Assembly: GCA_003525045.1 (NCBI GenBank)
Contig: DQGF01000006.1
Span: forward strand, 2,149-7,437
Length of the DNA: 5,289 nucleotides
Direction: 5' to 3'
Source: Pseudomonas sp.
GTDB taxonomy: Bacteria > Pseudomonadota > Gammaproteobacteria > Pseudomonadales > Pseudomonadaceae
Below are positions 5,209 to 5,289 of this stretch, piece by piece (position 1 is the first letter of the stretch; the number at the start of each line of letters is the position of its first letter). The position numbers were made by a program, and so were the translations under genes. The notes under the pieces were generated by a model. The model searched no databases, was not told the origin of the DNA, and was given only the letters and a program-made list of their open reading frames with translations.

Positions 5209-5289
5209 TTGTGGGAGCGAGCCTGATCGCGAAAGCGGTGGGTCAGGTTGCATTGATGTTGTATGTGCCGCCGTCTTCGCGAGCAGGCT
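5209..5289. repeat. REPIN, right arm cut by window end
   Basis: A REP arm begins with TTGTGGGAGCGAGCCTGATC and runs to 5232. The inverted partner starts at 5277 (TCGCGAGCAGGCT) and runs off the window. The left arm carries C-to-A at 5226 relative to the copy at 1-20, which shortens its palindrome from 6 to 4 bp, while the right arm keeps the intact form. It is the same family as 1-20 and differs from 39-143. It lies upstream of the bestrophin promoter, in intergenic DNA. Confidence 0.82.

Overview
The window looks like chromosomal DNA from a Pseudomonas of the P. fluorescens group. The GC content is high (roughly 60% by eye), the protein sequences are typically pseudomonad, and both ends carry REP/REPIN palindromes of the types scattered through those genomes. 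No mobile-element gene, RNA gene or CRISPR array was found.

Layout from left to right. Positions 1-143 hold REP sequences of two different families. They are followed at once by about 68 codons that resemble the C-terminal end of a DeoR-family regulator (to 358, plus strand); nothing recognisable as the rest of that gene is in the window. A palindrome at 340-361 separates this remnant from a convergent gene pair on the minus strand: tarD (2959 down to 1790), an enolase-superfamily D-tartrate dehydratase, then a DctA-type dicarboxylate carrier (1686 down to 379). The 103-nt gap between the two holds two strong hairpins. Divergent from tarD, across a 99-nt gap, is a LysR-family regulator (3059-3937, TTG start). 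A 206-nt convergent spacer follows, then a bestrophin-family membrane protein (5043 down to 4144) with its own candidate promoter. The window ends inside another REPIN (5209-5289).

The core is probably a compact tartrate-use module. The carrier would import the dicarboxylate, TarD would dehydrate D-tartrate to oxaloacetate for the TCA cycle, and the divergent LysR protein would switch the pair on in response to substrate. The enzyme assignment rests on its active-site residues. The carrier's substrate and the regulator's ligand are inferred from gene order. The bestrophin gene looks unrelated to the module. I see no wholly new system. The points most worth a second look are the unusual binding-site residues in the carrier, the DeoR fragment abutting and in frame with the REPIN, and the hairpins between tarD and dctA.
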